Source of the DNA: CAYPKW01 sp964411425
GTDB lineage: Bacteria > Pseudomonadota > Alphaproteobacteria > Dongiales > Dongiaceae
Assembly: GCA_964411425.1 (NCBI GenBank)
Contig: CAYPKW010000037.1
Location: 1-22,261, forward strand
Direction: 5' to 3'
DNA length: 22,261 bases
In this document: positions 22,169-22,261 of the stretch, piece by piece
Layout: the number at the start of each line of letters is the position of its first letter
Position numbering within the stretch: the stretch's first letter is position 1
The notes under the pieces: generated by a model
What the model was told of the DNA's origin: nothing
What the model saw: the letters and a program-made list of their open reading frames with translations, nothing else
Databases searched by the model: none
Position numbers and translations under genes: made by a program

Positions 22169-22261
22169 GACTCGCGGCTGCGAGGTTGGCCGGCGCCCCG
22201 GCGCCGGCGGCCGAGCGGCTCGGGCCGGCGGCGGGCCCGTTGGGGAACGCCGCCCGATGCG
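22169..22261 (+). ncRNA. Candidate structured RNA, cut by window end
   Basis: Downstream of the promoter come successive hairpins: CTCGC-GGCT-GCGAG (22171-22184), CCGGCGCC/GGCGCCGG (22190-22207) and CCGAG-CGG-CTCGG (22211-22223). They are followed by GGCGGGCCCGTTGGGG and GCCGCCC. No ribosome binding site or start codon is evident. A stable small RNA gene, such as the 4.5S signal recognition particle RNA, is possible. The diagnostic GGAAGGAAGCAGC loop of that RNA, if present, would lie beyond the window, so identity is unproven. A structured leader of a protein gene is the alternative. Confidence 0.4.

Noticed and set aside
1..22261. CRISPR arrays, tRNA or rRNA genes, integrases and transposases
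   Set aside because: None was seen. Repeats present are palindromic or paired and not regularly spaced arrays, and no cloverleaf or recombinase motif was recognised.

Overview
The window looks like chromosomal DNA of a GC-rich alphaproteobacterium. Rhodospirillales-like or a related order is likely, but this is inferred. The main clues are the divergent kdsB-pheA / membrane-anchored cytochrome c (CycM-like) arrangement, an IMPase-type histidinol-phosphatase, a Yej-type peptide transporter, and families of imperfect palindromic intergenic repeats common in that class. Most genes are strongly GC-rich. The first ~700 bases and the stretch after about 20.2 kb are visibly less so, which suggests acquired DNA at both flanks.

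Layout from left to right. (1) Minus strand, <1-2324: kdsB, then pheA with a 4-base overlap, then 22 bases on an unrecognised gene that leaves the window and carries a possible PD-(D/E)XK-type nuclease motif. (2) Plus strand, 2487-3860: a membrane-anchored c-type cytochrome followed directly by an inositol-monophosphatase-family phosphatase. (3) Minus strand, 3904-6848: a tight three-gene operon of a HAD hydrolase, an MFS exporter and a class I glutamine amidotransferase. (4) Plus strand, 7093-14233: a yejABEF-type peptide ABC importer followed by a GhrA-like 2-hydroxyacid dehydrogenase. The operon is interrupted between yejE and yejF by a ~0.45 kb cassette that encodes a four-helix-bundle (S23/IVS-type) protein and is bounded by inverted TCAGCTATC-type repeats. 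(5) Plus strand, 14318-19899: a second operon with a palindrome-overlapped promoter, a double-cupin protein, a potDABC-type spermidine/putrescine-family importer and an SDR dehydrogenase. (6) 19900-20650: no intact gene. It holds a copy of the last ~40 bases of the hydroxyacid dehydrogenase gene, a pair of facing palindromic repeats and degraded sequence. (7) Minus strand, 20651-22023: an MFS transporter preceded by the broken 5' end of a class III adenylate cyclase gene. (8) Right edge: a good sigma70-type promoter reading rightward into very GC-rich, hairpin-dense, non-coding sequence, possibly a structured RNA cut by the window end.

Functionally the centre is about nutrient uptake. One ABC system is for peptides (Yej). 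The other is for a polyamine-like or other small organic cation (Pot type), with a cupin and an SDR that probably act on the imported compound. Each system is accompanied by an oxidoreductase. The most interesting structural observations are the four-helix-bundle cassette inside the yej operon and the duplicated dehydrogenase tail that brackets the whole cupin-pot-SDR block. No CRISPR array, tRNA, rRNA, integrase or transposase gene was seen.
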